A stretch of DNA of 64,000 nt from Dysgonomonas sp. 216 (GTDB taxonomy: Bacteria; Bacteroidota; Bacteroidia; Bacteroidales; Dysgonomonadaceae). Each line of letters starts with the position of its first letter. The stretch's first letter is position 1. The translations under genes were made by a program, and so were the position numbers. Of the stretch, positions 45,734 through 55,021 are shown in pieces. The stretch spans positions 62,001 through 126,000 of the forward strand of contig NZ_QVMM01000009.1 of NCBI RefSeq assembly GCF_010501065.1, given 5' to 3'. A model generated the notes under the pieces. That model saw only the letters and a list, made by a program, of their open reading frames with translations, was not told the origin of the DNA and did no database searches.

Positions 45734-47902
45734 ATGAAGTTTTTTAAGTATACAGTTTTGTTAACTGTCGGTTTTTTATTCTCTATGAAATCATTCTCGC
45801 AAGAAAATAACGCTTTACTTTCGTTAGACGACCTGATTCCCGGTGGAAGCACATATAGTAAATACACGGTAAAGATGCCTTCGCAATTACAATGGTGGGG
45901 CGATAAACCTGTCTATGTGAAAGGCGATTCTATAATGATTGCGCCATTGACAAAAAAAGACAAGGTTCAATTACTAATAACAAAAAAGATATTGAATATC
46001 GGGCTTACAACTTTAGGTCAAAAAGAGTTGTCGTCTATTCCCGAAATTAGTTTTCCTTACCCCGATTCGACAATTATATGCTTTAATAAAAAAGACGAAA
46101 TTCTTTTATACGATTTTGCCGATAAAAAAGTGTTGGCTTCGTTATCTGTACCTTCCGATGCAGCGAATATCGATTTTTCTATCGAAAGCAGAAGGTTGGC
46201 ATACACAAAGGAGAATAATCTTTTTATAGTTCAACCAGACGGAAAAGAGCTCGCTTTGTCTAAAGATAAAAATGAAGGAATTGTTTCGGGGCAAGCGGTA
46301 CATCGTAACGAGTTTGGTATAACAAAAGGTACATTTTGGTCGCCAAAAGGAAATTATCTGGCTTTTTACCGTATGGACGAAACAATGGTAACCGATTATC
46401 CTTTAATAGATATGTCGGCGCGGGTGGCTAAGCTAAATAACATAAAATATCCGATGGCGGGTATGAAAAGCCATCAGGTGACTATTGGAGTTTACAATGT
46501 ACAAACAGGAGATACTGTGTTTCTGAAAACGGGCTTACCCAAAGAAAAGTATCTGACAAATATAGCATGGGCTCCCGATGAAAAGAGCATTTATGTTGCC
46601 GAGCTAAACAGGGGACAAGATACTTGTTTGATGAAGCGTTATAATATACGGACAGGAAAACAGGAGGCCGTTTTATTCGAAGAGAGCCATCCTAAATATG
46701 TGATTCCTGAGAATCCTGTAATGTTTTTGCCCGATAATCCTTTGCAGTTTATTTGGTTGAGCAAACGTGACGGATATAATCATATGTATTTGTATAATGT
46801 TGACGGAACTGTATTAAAACAGTTGACTTCGGGTAATTGGGAAGTGCTTTCTATTATTGGTTTTGATGCAAAAGGCGAAAATGTTTATTATATATCGTCG
46901 CACGATTCTCCAATCGAGCAACATATTTACCGTCTGGATTTAAAGAAAGGTAAGACAACTAAACTGTCGAAAGACGCAGGGATACACACTGCCTTATTGA
47001 GCAAGTCGGGGAGATATATTTGCGATTCGTACAGTTCGCAATATAATCCGGGAAAAGTAGCAATAACCGAAACAGGTAAAAATAGTACACATGTTTATTT
47101 CGAAGCTACCAGCCCTTACAGAGATAAATTGCTACCCGAAATTACATTGGGTAGTGTAAAAGCAAATGACGGGCAAACCGATTTGTATTACCGTATGGTA
47201 AAGCCTACGAACTTTGACCCGACAAAAAAATATCCTGCGATTGTTTATGTATATGGTGGCCCTTTTTCTCAAATGGTGACAAATTCGTGGATGGGGCAAG
47301 TCCGTGGTTGGGATATACATATGGCTAATAAAGGATACTTGGTATTTACACTCGATAATAGAGGAACATTGAGGCGGGGATTCGATTTTGAGAACGCTAC
47401 ACATCGTCAGTTAGGTATTGTGGAAACACAAGACCAGATGTCGGGTGTGAACTTTCTGAAATCGCTTTCGTATGTTGATGAGAATCGCATTGGTGTACAT
47501 GGGTGGAGTTATGGCGGATTTATGACACTGAACCTTATGTTACGCCATCCCGAGACGTTTAAAGTAGGTGTTGCGGGTGGACCTGTAACCGATTGGCATT
47601 ATTACGAGATAATGTATGGAGAGCGTTATATGGATAGTCCGGCAGAAAATAGAGACGGTTATGAAGAAACCAGTATGCTGAATAAAGCAGGAAACCTGCA
47701 AGGGCGTCTTTTACTTATACATGGCGATGAAGATCCTACGGTTGTTATGCAACATAGTTCTCTGTTCTTGAAAGCCTCGATAAAAGCAGGTAAGCATCCC
47801 GATTTTTTCATTTATCCGGGGCATGGGCATAACATGACGGGTAAAGACCGTGTTCATTTACACGAACATATAACCCGCTATTTCGACGACTTCCTGAAGT
47901 AA
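45734..47902 (+). CDS. Dipeptidyl peptidase IV
   Basis: Serine peptidase of family S9B that removes X-Pro (and X-Ala) dipeptides from peptide N-termini. 722 residues, practically the length of P. gingivalis DPP IV. Signal peptide about 1-22 (ending SFSQ). An eight-blade propeller follows, and then an alpha/beta hydrolase domain with the catalytic Ser S592 in GWSYGG, Asp in HGDEDPTV and His in YPGHGHNM. It is an asaccharolytic-style peptide scavenger for the periplasm. Its stop is 5 bases from the mutL stop on the other strand, with no terminator between. Confidence 0.95.
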   Translation: MKFFKYTVLLTVGFLFSMKSFSQENNALLSLDDLIPGGSTYSKYTVKMPSQLQWWGDKPVYVKGDSIMIAPLTKKDKVQLLITKKILNIGLTTLGQKELSSIPEISFPYPDSTIICFNKKDEILLYDFADKKVLASLSVPSDAANIDFSIESRRLAYTKENNLFIVQPDGKELALSKDKNEGIVSGQAVHRNEFGITKGTFWSPKGNYLAFYRMDETMVTDYPLIDMSARVAKLNNIKYPMAGMKSHQVTIGVYNVQTGDTVFLKTGLPKEKYLTNIAWAPDEKSIYVAELNRGQDTCLMKRYNIRTGKQEAVLFEESHPKYVIPENPVMFLPDNPLQFIWLSKRDGYNHMYLYNVDGTVLKQLTSGNWEVLSIIGFDAKGENVYYISSHDSPIEQHIYRLDLKKGKTTKLSKDAGIHTALLSKSGRYICDSYSSQYNPGKVAITETGKNSTHVYFEATSPYRDKLLPEITLGSVKANDGQTDLYYRMVKPTNFDPTKKYPAIVYVYGGPFSQMVTNSWMGQVRGWDIHMANKGYLVFTLDNRGTLRRGFDFENATHRQLGIVETQDQMSGVNFLKSLSYVDENRIGVHGWSYGGFMTLNLMLRHPETFKVGVAGGPVTDWHYYEIMYGERYMDSPAENRDGYEETSMLNKAGNLQGRLLLIHGDEDPTVVMQHSSLFLKASIKAGKHPDFFIYPGHGHNMTGKDRVHLHEHITRYFDDFLK

Positions 47903-47907
47903 AAAGT

Positions 47908-49758
47908 CTATTTAAATAACTTGTCTATATCGCTATCGGAGAAGACATTTATTATCATCTTTCCGTCAGGTGTGTATTTGTGATTTTCGGCGCTAAAGAG
48001 AGTGTCAACAATTTCGTTAATCTCTTCGTCCGATAATTTGCATCCACATGATATTGCTCCGGCGTACGCCATAGATAAGGCTAACGATTCTTGTATCTCG
48101 TCTTTAACATCGCTGCCACTTTCTATACTTTTGTTTATCATATTACGAACCAAATCGGTAGCATTCACATTGTTCAGTTCGGATGGGATACCATTGATAG
48201 CGTAGCTGTTATTTCCGAGGTTACTTAAATCAAATCCTACAGCATCAAAATCGTCTATTAAGTATGGAACCATAGAGGCTTCCGAAGCCGAAAGCTCTAT
48301 TATTTCGGGAAACAAAACGCGTTGCGAAACACCTTTCTTTTGTTGTATTTGATATAAAAATCTGTCGAAAAGAATTCTTACATGCGCTCTGCGCTGGTCT
48401 ATAAACATTAAACCCGATTTTACCGACGTAATTATATATTTGTTTTTGTATTGATAATGTATCGAGTGCGATTCGTGTAACTTTTCGTCTTGTGTATTAG
48501 GCGAGAATAAAGATGTTCCCTCGTTCTCGTTATCAGGAAAGAATTGTTCTTTGTTGCTACCTTTTTCTTTTTCGAAACCCTCATATAATGTTTCCCAATT
48601 CATTTGCGGACGCTTGTAAGAAGAGTTTCCTCCTCCGCTACTTCCCGATTGTTTGAAGGGGTTAAAAGTAGGGTCTATATTTATTTGCGGATGACTGATG
48701 TTTAAGTCGGGATTATGGATAGGTATATCTATTGCATCTTGTGTATCGAAATCGATAGCAGGAACTTCGTTCGATTTTCCCAGAGCCGATTTTACTGTTG
48801 CTGCCAATATTTGCCAAAGAGGCTGTTCGTTTTCGAACTTAATTTCGGTTTTAGTAGGGTGTATATTTACATCTATGGTAGAGGGGGCAACCTCAAAATA
48901 AATAAAGAAATTAGGATTTTCTCCAACAGAAATCAATGATTCGTATGCCGATGTAACCGCTTTTGCAAAATAAGGATGCCTCATATAGCGTCCGTTCACA
49001 AAAAAGTATTGTTGTGCCCTTGCCTTTCGTGCCGATTCGGGTTTACCAACAAAGCCTCTTATTTTAGCAAGAGTTGTTTCTATTTCTATCGGTATCAACT
49101 GTTGGTTGAATCCTTTGCCTATAACGTTTAATATGCGTTGTTTCAGGCTGGTTTGTGGATATTTCAGAACTTCAATATCATTTTCGATGAAAGTGAAGTT
49201 TATTTCAGGGTTTACCAATGCAATACGTTCCAGCTCGGTTAAGATGTTTTTTTTCTCTGTTTCGTTCGATTTCAAGAATTTACGACGCGCCGGAACATTA
49301 AAAAATATGTTCTTTATCGAAAAATTAGAACCTTTAGGACATGCAACACATTCCTGATTTTCGACTTTCGATCCCAGAATGCTAATGAGTGTTCCTACTT
49401 CGTCGTCTTCTTGTCGTGTACGTAATTCTACATGCGATATTGCTGCAATAGAAGGGAGGGCTTCTCCTCTGAATCCCATTGTACGAAGCCCGAATAAGTC
49501 TTCGGCCGACTTTATTTTTGATGTGGCATGTCTTTCGAATGCTAGTCGTGCATCGGTTACCGACATTCCTTTTCCATTATCAATAACCTGAATCAGAGTG
49601 CGTCCTGCATCCTTTATTATTATTTGAATGTCGTCGGCTCCTGCATCTATGGCATTTTCTACTAATTCTTTTACAACCGAAGCCGGGCGCTGTATAACTT
49701 CGCCGGCAGCAATTTGGTTTGCTATCGAATCGGGTAATAAATGTATAATATCGCTCAT
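47908..49758 (-). CDS. mutL: DNA mismatch repair protein MutL
   Basis: 616 residues. The N-terminal GHKL ATPase is complete: E31 and N35 in [17 protein letters not shown], and the [12 protein letters not shown] loop. The C-terminal dimerisation domain (about 425-616) is present. The endonuclease motif DQHA(X)2E(X)4E reads [12 protein letters not shown] at 454-465, lacking the His and the first Glu. The later CPHGRP-type motif is TPDGKM (about 596-601). This points to a MutL without nicking activity, or one that uses another site. It has its own promoter at 49786-49818, next to repeat copy B. Confidence 0.95.
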   Translation of the reverse strand: MSDIIHLLPDSIANQIAAGEVIQRPASVVKELVENAIDAGADDIQIIIKDAGRTLIQVIDNGKGMSVTDARLAFERHATSKIKSAEDLFGLRTMGFRGEALPSIAAISHVELRTRQEDDEVGTLISILGSKVENQECVACPKGSNFSIKNIFFNVPARRKFLKSNETEKKNILTELERIALVNPEINFTFIENDIEVLKYPQTSLKQRILNVIGKGFNQQLIPIEIETTLAKIRGFVGKPESARKARAQQYFFVNGRYMRHPYFAKAVTSAYESLISVGENPNFFIYFEVAPSTIDVNIHPTKTEIKFENEQPLWQILAATVKSALGKSNEVPAIDFDTQDAIDIPIHNPDLNISHPQINIDPTFNPFKQSGSSGGGNSSYKRPQMNWETLYEGFEKEKGSNKEQFFPDNENEGTSLFSPNTQDEKLHESHSIHYQYKNKYIITSVKSGLMFIDQRRAHVRILFDRFLYQIQQKKGVSQRVLFPEIIELSASEASMVPYLIDDFDAVGFDLSNLGNNSYAINGIPSELNNVNATDLVRNMINKSIESGSDVKDEIQESLALSMAYAGAISCGCKLSDEEINEIVDTLFSAENHKYTPDGKMIINVFSDSDIDKLFK

Positions 49759-49785
49759 TGGTTATTCTAAATTATGTAATCTTTA

Positions 49786-49818
49786 CAAAGATACTGCAAA
49801 GTAGCTTATAATAACAAT
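49786..49818 (-). promoter_or_regulatory. mutL promoter
   Basis: Minus strand ATTG (49815-49818), then 21 bases, then TATCTTTG (49786-49793). The predicted start is about 20 bases before the ATG. It lies just outside repeat copy B. Confidence 0.65.
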
Positions 49819-49823
49819 TTGTT

Positions 49824-50374
49824 TTTTTACAAAACCTGACACATCTGACAGATTTATCGTTTTTTTAAATTATGCTTATTTACTGCCGCGTATCTTACCG
49901 ATGCTTGCCTTCGTTCATTTTGCCTTGATGCAAAACGAACCAAAAAATCAAGACTGCACCTGCTGTGCGACCCGCCATTTAGCTTGTTCACTGAACAAAA
50001 AATAACTCGCACAAAAGCTTGTGCAGACTTTAAAGTCAGGCTATGCTCAAACAGCTTTTTGATTCCTTTTGCGGCATAGGGCAAAAGGAATGCAAGTGAT
50101 CTTCGATCACGCGCAGTAACAACGGTAAATTAGTATTATTTTAAAGAACACTTGCTATAGATTTATTCTATCAATATAGAATTATCCCTAGCCCAAAACA
50201 CTCTGAAAAGACTAAATAAAAAAAACCTGACACACCTGACACTTTTTTCATTTTTAGAAACCATGCACTCGAAGATGGTGTTTAGTTTGGCTATAACAAA
50301 ACTCTATTTGTCCAGAACTGGATTTGGATTATCAATTTCTGTTATAGGTATTCTATAAAAACCTGACAGTTTTT
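49824..50374 (-). repeat. Hairpin-array repeat, copy B (inverted)
   Basis: About 551 bases, reverse complement of copy A except for the centre. Shared hairpins: ATTCCTTTTGC/GCAAAAGGAAT (50062-50091) and GTGATC/GATCAC (50096-50110). The centre (about 49960-50060) has other palindromes not in copy A: GCACAA-AAGC-TTGTGC, GACTTTAAAGTC, and TTGTTC-act-GAACAA. TGTCAGG doublets lie near one end and in the middle. The short frame inside (49854-50084) shares its C-terminus with one in copy A and is probably not a gene. Confidence 0.85.
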
Positions 50375-50581
50375 CTTGTTTTTTTGAAAATGTTGGATGT
50401 TAGATTCCCGATAACTTACTCCATATTATAGATAAAGCCCGATGTTATTTATACATAACGAATTTGGCTTTGTATGCGTTTGTGTTTCTTTTTTTATCGT
50501 ATGAATAATGATATATAAAAAAGGTTTCTGAAAAAAATAAAAATCTATGTTAGCAACGTTTAGGCATTAGTCGAAGTTTTA

Positions 50582-51493
50582 TTATAGTAGAGATTTTACC
50601 CGGTCTGTTTTTTCGTCATCGGGTAGGGAAGAGGCAAGCCAATGAATGGTAAGCCCTCGTTTTTCCATACCCCTGAACCAAGTCATCTGGCGTTTTGCAA
50701 ATTGATGTATAGCTATCTCAAGCTGCGAATACATTTCGTTATACGACAATTTACCGAGAATATGCAAAGTTATATACTTATATTCCAAACCGTAGTAAAT
50801 GAGGTCTTCAGGGGCAACTCCCTTGTCGAGTATAGAACGTACTTCGTCTATCATACCTTCTTCTAAGCGGGCTTTAAGCCGTTTACTTATCTTAGCACGG
50901 CGGGCTTCGCGTTCGATGTCTATTCCTATAATAAGACTGTTTATTGGAGGATACTCGTTCTGTTCAAGTGGATTATCCTTTTTGTATGCTTCTATTTCTA
51001 TCGCGCGGATTGCTCTTTGCGCCGTGTCTATATCGGTCGAGTTATGTAGTTGTTTGTACGAACCGAGTATTTTACTAAGTTCTTCCAGACTTTTACCCTC
51101 CAGCTCTTTTCGCAGGTTTTTGTTCTCGGGTACGTTAACTAAAGAATACCCTCTGAGTACCGATTCGATATATAGCCCCGAACCACCACACAATACAGGG
51201 AGTATGTTTCGCTGTTTAATGTCGGTATATGCTTTGTGAAAGTCGTGTTGATATTCGTAAATATTGTATTTTTCGCCGGCCTCGCAAATGTCGATAAGAT
51301 GATATGGAATTTGCTTGCCGTTAACGGTGTAATCGTCAAGGTCTTTACCTGTTCCTATATCCATCGTTTTGTAAACCTGTCTCGAATCTCCGCTAATTAT
51401 TTCGGAGTTTAAATCGTATGCCAGTTTGCAGGCAAAGCCCGTTTTTCCCGATGCAGTTGGCCCAAGTATAGTTATTAATTCGAAATTATTCAT
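50582..51493 (-). CDS. miaA: tRNA dimethylallyltransferase
   Basis: Adds the dimethylallyl group to A37 of tRNAs that read codons starting with U. 303 residues. P-loop GPTASGKT at residues 11-18, then SGDSRQVY and DIGTGKD, and GGSGLYIES near residue 105, all diagnostic. The ATG at 51493 was chosen because an upstream ATG (51544) would add 17 residues before the usual start and would overlap the promoter box. Confidence 0.96.
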   Translation of the reverse strand: MNNFELITILGPTASGKTGFACKLAYDLNSEIISGDSRQVYKTMDIGTGKDLDDYTVNGKQIPYHLIDICEAGEKYNIYEYQHDFHKAYTDIKQRNILPVLCGGSGLYIESVLRGYSLVNVPENKNLRKELEGKSLEELSKILGSYKQLHNSTDIDTAQRAIRAIEIEAYKKDNPLEQNEYPPINSLIIGIDIEREARRAKISKRLKARLEEGMIDEVRSILDKGVAPEDLIYYGLEYKYITLHILGKLSYNEMYSQLEIAIHQFAKRQMTWFRGMEKRGLTIHWLASSLPDDEKTDRVKSLL

Positions 51494-51497
51494 AAGG

Positions 51498-51505
51498 CAA
51501 AGATA
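51498..51505 (-). promoter_or_regulatory. -7 box for miaA
   Basis: Minus strand TATCTTTG, exact match, ending only 4 bases before the ATG. The transcript should have almost no leader. Confidence 0.55.
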
Positions 51506-51546
51506 TACAACTCGGTAATAAAAGGCTAATTTTAAAAAAAACAATT

Positions 51547-51554
51547 TATCTTTG
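51547..51554 (+). promoter_or_regulatory. -7 box for rsfS
   Basis: TATCTTTG, exact match, 27 bases before the ATG at 51582. Divergent from the miaA box. Confidence 0.55.
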
Positions 51555-51581
51555 CAAGTTCTAAATATAGATTAAAGGAAA

Positions 51582-51941
51582 ATGAAAGAAGTAAAGAGTT
51601 TGGTTAATAACATAATCGCTGCATGTCAGGATAAGAAAGCTAAGAACATTGTAACTGTCGACATGTCAGACCTACCGGGTAGCATCTGCCAATATTTCGT
51701 TATTTGCGAAGGAAATACGCCTACACAGGTTTCGGCTATTGCCGACGAGATAGTAGATGCGTTGAAGAAGAAAAAGAAAGAACGTCCTATCAGTATCGAT
51801 GGCTTACGTGAGGCCCGTTGGGTAGGTATTGATTATGGCACAGTTATTGTTCATGTATTTATTCCCGAGTTGCGTGAGTTTTACGATATAGAACATTTGT
51901 GGGCCGATGCTAAGTTGGAACAGATACCTGATATTGACTAG
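51582..51941 (+). CDS. rsfS: Ribosomal silencing factor RsfS
   Basis: Binds uL14 and blocks joining of the ribosomal subunits when nutrients are scarce. 119 residues with the family's IVTVDMSDLPGSICQYFVICEGNT-type core, the EARWVGIDYGTVIVHVF stretch and the EFYDIEHLWADA ending. Length is typical. Located 68 bases before ftsH, an order common in Bacteroidetes. Confidence 0.95.
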   Translation: MKEVKSLVNNIIAACQDKKAKNIVTVDMSDLPGSICQYFVICEGNTPTQVSAIADEIVDALKKKKKERPISIDGLREARWVGIDYGTVIVHVFIPELREFYDIEHLWADAKLEQIPDID

Positions 51942-52009
51942 CGCAACAATAAACGGATATATTTGTTATAAGACAAAACAATGAAATAATCCCCCTTTAA
52001 AAGAAATTC

Positions 52010-54097
52010 ATGGATAATAACAATAAAAAATCTCCCCAGCCTCAAAAGCCTTTAGGAGGAAAGAACCCTAAAATGCCTTTTAGTACGTACTGGATTTATA
52101 TGGCTGCCCTTATGATTATTTTAGGGCTGTATGTTTTTCTGGGCGATGCAGTAATAAAAGAGGTGTCGTGGACAGATTTTCAAAAATACACTCGTGAAAA
52201 CTATATCGAGAGAGTAGTAGTTTATAAGAAGAAAGGAACAGCGGAGGCTTTTATCCGTCCCGATTCGGTGGAGGCTATATATAAAGAGAATGCCGATAAA
52301 GTAGGAAAAACTCCGTTTGTACTAGTGGCTATTCCTTCGATAGAGAGTTTCAACAACTTCATGAATACTCTTGAGAGTGAGAGGACGGCGGCTTCGGGTG
52401 AGGCTCAGAAGAATGCGATACCTGTAAATTACGAACCCGGTTCCGATTTGTGGGATGGTATATTGGCGTTCCTGCCTTTCATCCTGCTTATAGGTATCTG
52501 GATATACCTAATGCGTCGTATGTCGGGAGGCGGTTCGGGCGGTTCGGGCGGCGTGTTTAACGTCGGCAAATCGAAGGCTCAGCTTTATGATAAAGGATCG
52601 GATCTTAAGGTTACGTTTAAAGATGTAGCAGGCTTGTCGGAAGCGAAAGAAGAAATTGAGGAAATTGTAGAGTTCTTACGTAACCCTTCGCGTTATACCG
52701 AAATTGGAGGAAAAATTCCTAAGGGAGCTTTACTTGTAGGCCCTCCGGGAACAGGTAAAACTTTATTGGCAAAAGCTGTTGCAGGTGAGGCAGATGTGCC
52801 TTTCTTCTCGTTGTCGGGTTCCGACTTTGTGGAAATGTTTGTGGGAGTTGGTGCATCACGTGTTAGAGACCTTTTCCGTCAGGCTAAAGAAAAATCTCCA
52901 TGTATAATATTTATTGACGAAATAGATGCGATAGGTCGCGCACGTGGAAAGAATCCTAATTTTGGGTCGAACGATGAGCGTGAAAATACGCTTAATCAGC
53001 TTCTAACCGAGATGGATGGTTTTGGAACAAACAGCGGTGTTATTATTCTTGCGGCAACAAACCGTGTTGATATATTGGATAAAGCATTATTACGTGCCGG
53101 ACGTTTCGATCGTCAAATAAATGTAGATTTACCCGATCTTAACGACAGAAAGCAAGTATTTAAAGTGCATTTAAGACCTGTAAAAATAGACGATTCGGTT
53201 GATGTTGAGTTCTTGGCTCGTCAGACTCCGGGATTTTCAGGTGCGGATATTGCAAATGTTTGTAATGAAGCAGCTCTGATTGCAGCGCGTAAAGGTAAAA
53301 AGGTTGTAAGCAAAGAGGACTTTGTGAATGCTGTAGACCGTATAATCGGAGGATTGGAGAAAAAGAATAAGGTTACAACGTTTGAAGAGCGTAAAACCAT
53401 TGCTATACATGAGGCCGGACATGCAACATTAAGTTGGTTTTTAGAACATGCCAATCCGTTGGTTAAAGTTACTATAGTGCCACGTGGAAAAGCATTAGGA
53501 GCCGCTTGGTATTTACCTGAGGAACGTCAGATAACAACTAAAGAGCAAATGCTTGACGAAATGTGTGCTTTGCTTGGAGGACGGGCAGCCGAAGAGGTGT
53601 TTATAGGGCAAGTATCATCGGGGGCAGTAAACGACCTTGAGAGGGTTACTAAGCAGGCATATGCAATGATCTCTTATATGGGATTGAGCGATAAGCTTCC
53701 TAATATAAGTTATTACGATTCGTCGGGTCAGGGTTATGGCTTTACAAAACCTTATAGTGAAGAAACTGCTCTGATTATAGATAAAGCCGTTCAGGATATG
53801 ATAAATGAGCAGTATGAACGAGCAAAGGGGCTTCTGAAAAAACATACCGGCGGACATAATGAACTGGCAAATATATTGCTCGAAAAGGAGGTTATTTATG
53901 CTGACGATTTGAAAATTATATTTGGCGAACGCCAATGGATATCGCGTTCGGAAGAAATTCTTCGCGAGACAGAAGGCAAAACACCTTCTCCCGATTCGGA
54001 AGAAGCAGATAAGCCTAAAGATCCAATTGAGAATATTGGCGAAGAAGATAATACTCAATCTCCATCAATTCAGGACGAAGAGAATAAAGGAGAATAA
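52010..54097 (+). CDS. ftsH: ATP-dependent zinc metalloprotease FtsH
   Basis: Membrane AAA+ protease that degrades misassembled membrane proteins and some regulators. 695 residues. Transmembrane helices lie near 24-45 and 145-168 around a periplasmic domain. AAA motor: Walker A GPPGTGKT 244-251, Walker [13 protein letters not shown], and [24 protein letters not shown]. Zinc motif HEAGH at 467-471. A Gly-rich stretch (about 170-182) follows the second helix. The C-terminus is charged. A clear terminator follows. Confidence 0.98.
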   Translation: MDNNNKKSPQPQKPLGGKNPKMPFSTYWIYMAALMIILGLYVFLGDAVIKEVSWTDFQKYTRENYIERVVVYKKKGTAEAFIRPDSVEAIYKENADKVGKTPFVLVAIPSIESFNNFMNTLESERTAASGEAQKNAIPVNYEPGSDLWDGILAFLPFILLIGIWIYLMRRMSGGGSGGSGGVFNVGKSKAQLYDKGSDLKVTFKDVAGLSEAKEEIEEIVEFLRNPSRYTEIGGKIPKGALLVGPPGTGKTLLAKAVAGEADVPFFSLSGSDFVEMFVGVGASRVRDLFRQAKEKSPCIIFIDEIDAIGRARGKNPNFGSNDERENTLNQLLTEMDGFGTNSGVIILAATNRVDILDKALLRAGRFDRQINVDLPDLNDRKQVFKVHLRPVKIDDSVDVEFLARQTPGFSGADIANVCNEAALIAARKGKKVVSKEDFVNAVDRIIGGLEKKNKVTTFEERKTIAIHEAGHATLSWFLEHANPLVKVTIVPRGKALGAAWYLPEERQITTKEQMLDEMCALLGGRAAEEVFIGQVSSGAVNDLERVTKQAYAMISYMGLSDKLPNISYYDSSGQGYGFTKPYSEETALIIDKAVQDMINEQYERAKGLLKKHTGGHNELANILLEKEVIYADDLKIIFGERQWISRSEEILRETEGKTPSPDSEEADKPKDPIENIGEEDNTQSPSIQDEENKGE

Positions 54098-54121
54098 GAA
54101 TTGAATTATAAAATAATAGAT

Positions 54122-54150
54122 AAAAGGTGGTTTAAAAAGCCACCTTTTTT
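54122..54150 (+). terminator. ftsH terminator
   Basis: AAAAGGTGG (54122-54130) pairs perfectly with CCACCTTTT (54140-54148), followed by further T. Confidence 0.85.
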
Positions 54151-54167
54151 AGTTTTCTGTAATATAA

Positions 54168-54175
54168 TATCTTTG
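54168..54175 (+). promoter_or_regulatory. -7 box for the TauE/SafE gene
   Basis: TATCTTTG, an exact TAnnTTTG match, 28 bases before the ATG at 54204. Confidence 0.55.
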
Positions 54176-54203
54176 TGTTGGTAATCTTCCGATTTTGTTG
54201 TTT

Positions 54204-54947
54204 ATGGATTTGTATGTTTATATATTTCTGATAGCATTTATTGCTACAGTGTTTCGTTCGACCTTTGGCTTTGGTGAAGCATTAATAGCAGTGCCTCTCT
54301 TGAGCCTTTTTCTTTCGATCGAAATTGCTGTTCCATTAACAGTGCTTATGTCTATAATAGTAGCCTTAACTATCGTAATTCAAGACCGTAAGCAAATATA
54401 CTTCTCAAGTGTAAAATGGTTGGTCTTTTTTGCGGCATTGGGTATTCCGTTTGGGCTTCTAATCCTTTTTTATGGTAACGAATTCTATGTGAAGATAGCA
54501 TTAGGAATATTAATCATATTATATTCTCTATACACTCTGTTCGGTAAAAATACCTTCTATTTGAAAACAGATAATAAGTTCTGGCTTTTTATTTGTGGTT
54601 TTCTTTCGGGTGCTTTTGGTGGGGCATATGGTATTAATGGGCCTCCGTTGGTTGTGTATGGAAATATGAGGAGATGGGATGCTCAATATTTTCGTGCAAC
54701 TTTGCAGGCATATTTTCTACCTGCCAATCTTCTCGGATTATTAGGGTATATATACAAGGGAATGGTTACGGCTTTAGTTGTAGAATACTTTCTTTATTCT
54801 TTGATCGTAATATTCCCTGCTATATTTCTGGGGCGTTATTTTAATAAGAAGTTGAAGGGACGTTCATTTTATAAGTATGTTTATTCTGCACTTATCCTGA
54901 TAGGGCTTATTTTAATAGTAAGTACCGTTGTTAAAAGTATTCTATAA
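54204..54947 (+). CDS. TauE/SafE family permease
   Basis: Integral membrane protein of the sulfite-exporter-like family, 247 residues with seven to eight hydrophobic segments. Two internal motifs typical of the family are present: FGFGEALIAVPLLSLF in the first half and GAFGGAYGINGPPLVVY in the second. Suggested substrates for the family are sulfite, sulfoacetate and other small anions; none can be assigned. The ATG at 54204 was preferred over TTG codons just upstream. Confidence 0.85.
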   Translation: MDLYVYIFLIAFIATVFRSTFGFGEALIAVPLLSLFLSIEIAVPLTVLMSIIVALTIVIQDRKQIYFSSVKWLVFFAALGIPFGLLILFYGNEFYVKIALGILIILYSLYTLFGKNTFYLKTDNKFWLFICGFLSGAFGGAYGINGPPLVVYGNMRRWDAQYFRATLQAYFLPANLLGLLGYIYKGMVTALVVEYFLYSLIVIFPAIFLGRYFNKKLKGRSFYKYVYSALILIGLILIVSTVVKSIL

Positions 54948-54953
54948 ACACAT

Positions 54954-54992
54954 CTGCCTGCCAAAAACTGAGTGTAGTTTGTCGGCAGGCAG
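54954..54992. terminator. Bidirectional hairpin between TauE/SafE and GH3 genes
   Basis: CTGCCTGCC (54954-54962) pairs perfectly with GGCAGGCAG (54984-54992), with an inner AAACT/AGTTT pairing. It sits between two convergent genes. The sequence after it is AT-rich without a pure T run. Confidence 0.7.
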
Positions 54993-55021
54993 TGCTATTA
55001 TAGTAATATTAGAAAGAGTCT

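Larger units (their letters stand above)
49759..50581. other. Non-coding stretch holding repeat copy B
   Basis: 823 bases. Contents: the mutL promoter (49786-49818), repeat copy B (49824-50374), and about 200 AT-rich bases (50375-50581) between the repeat and the miaA stop with no clear gene or terminator. Confidence 0.8.

Noticed and set aside
49854-50084. Open frame of 76 codons inside repeat copy B
   Set aside because: Same reason as in copy A; the N-terminal part differs because the core is exchanged.
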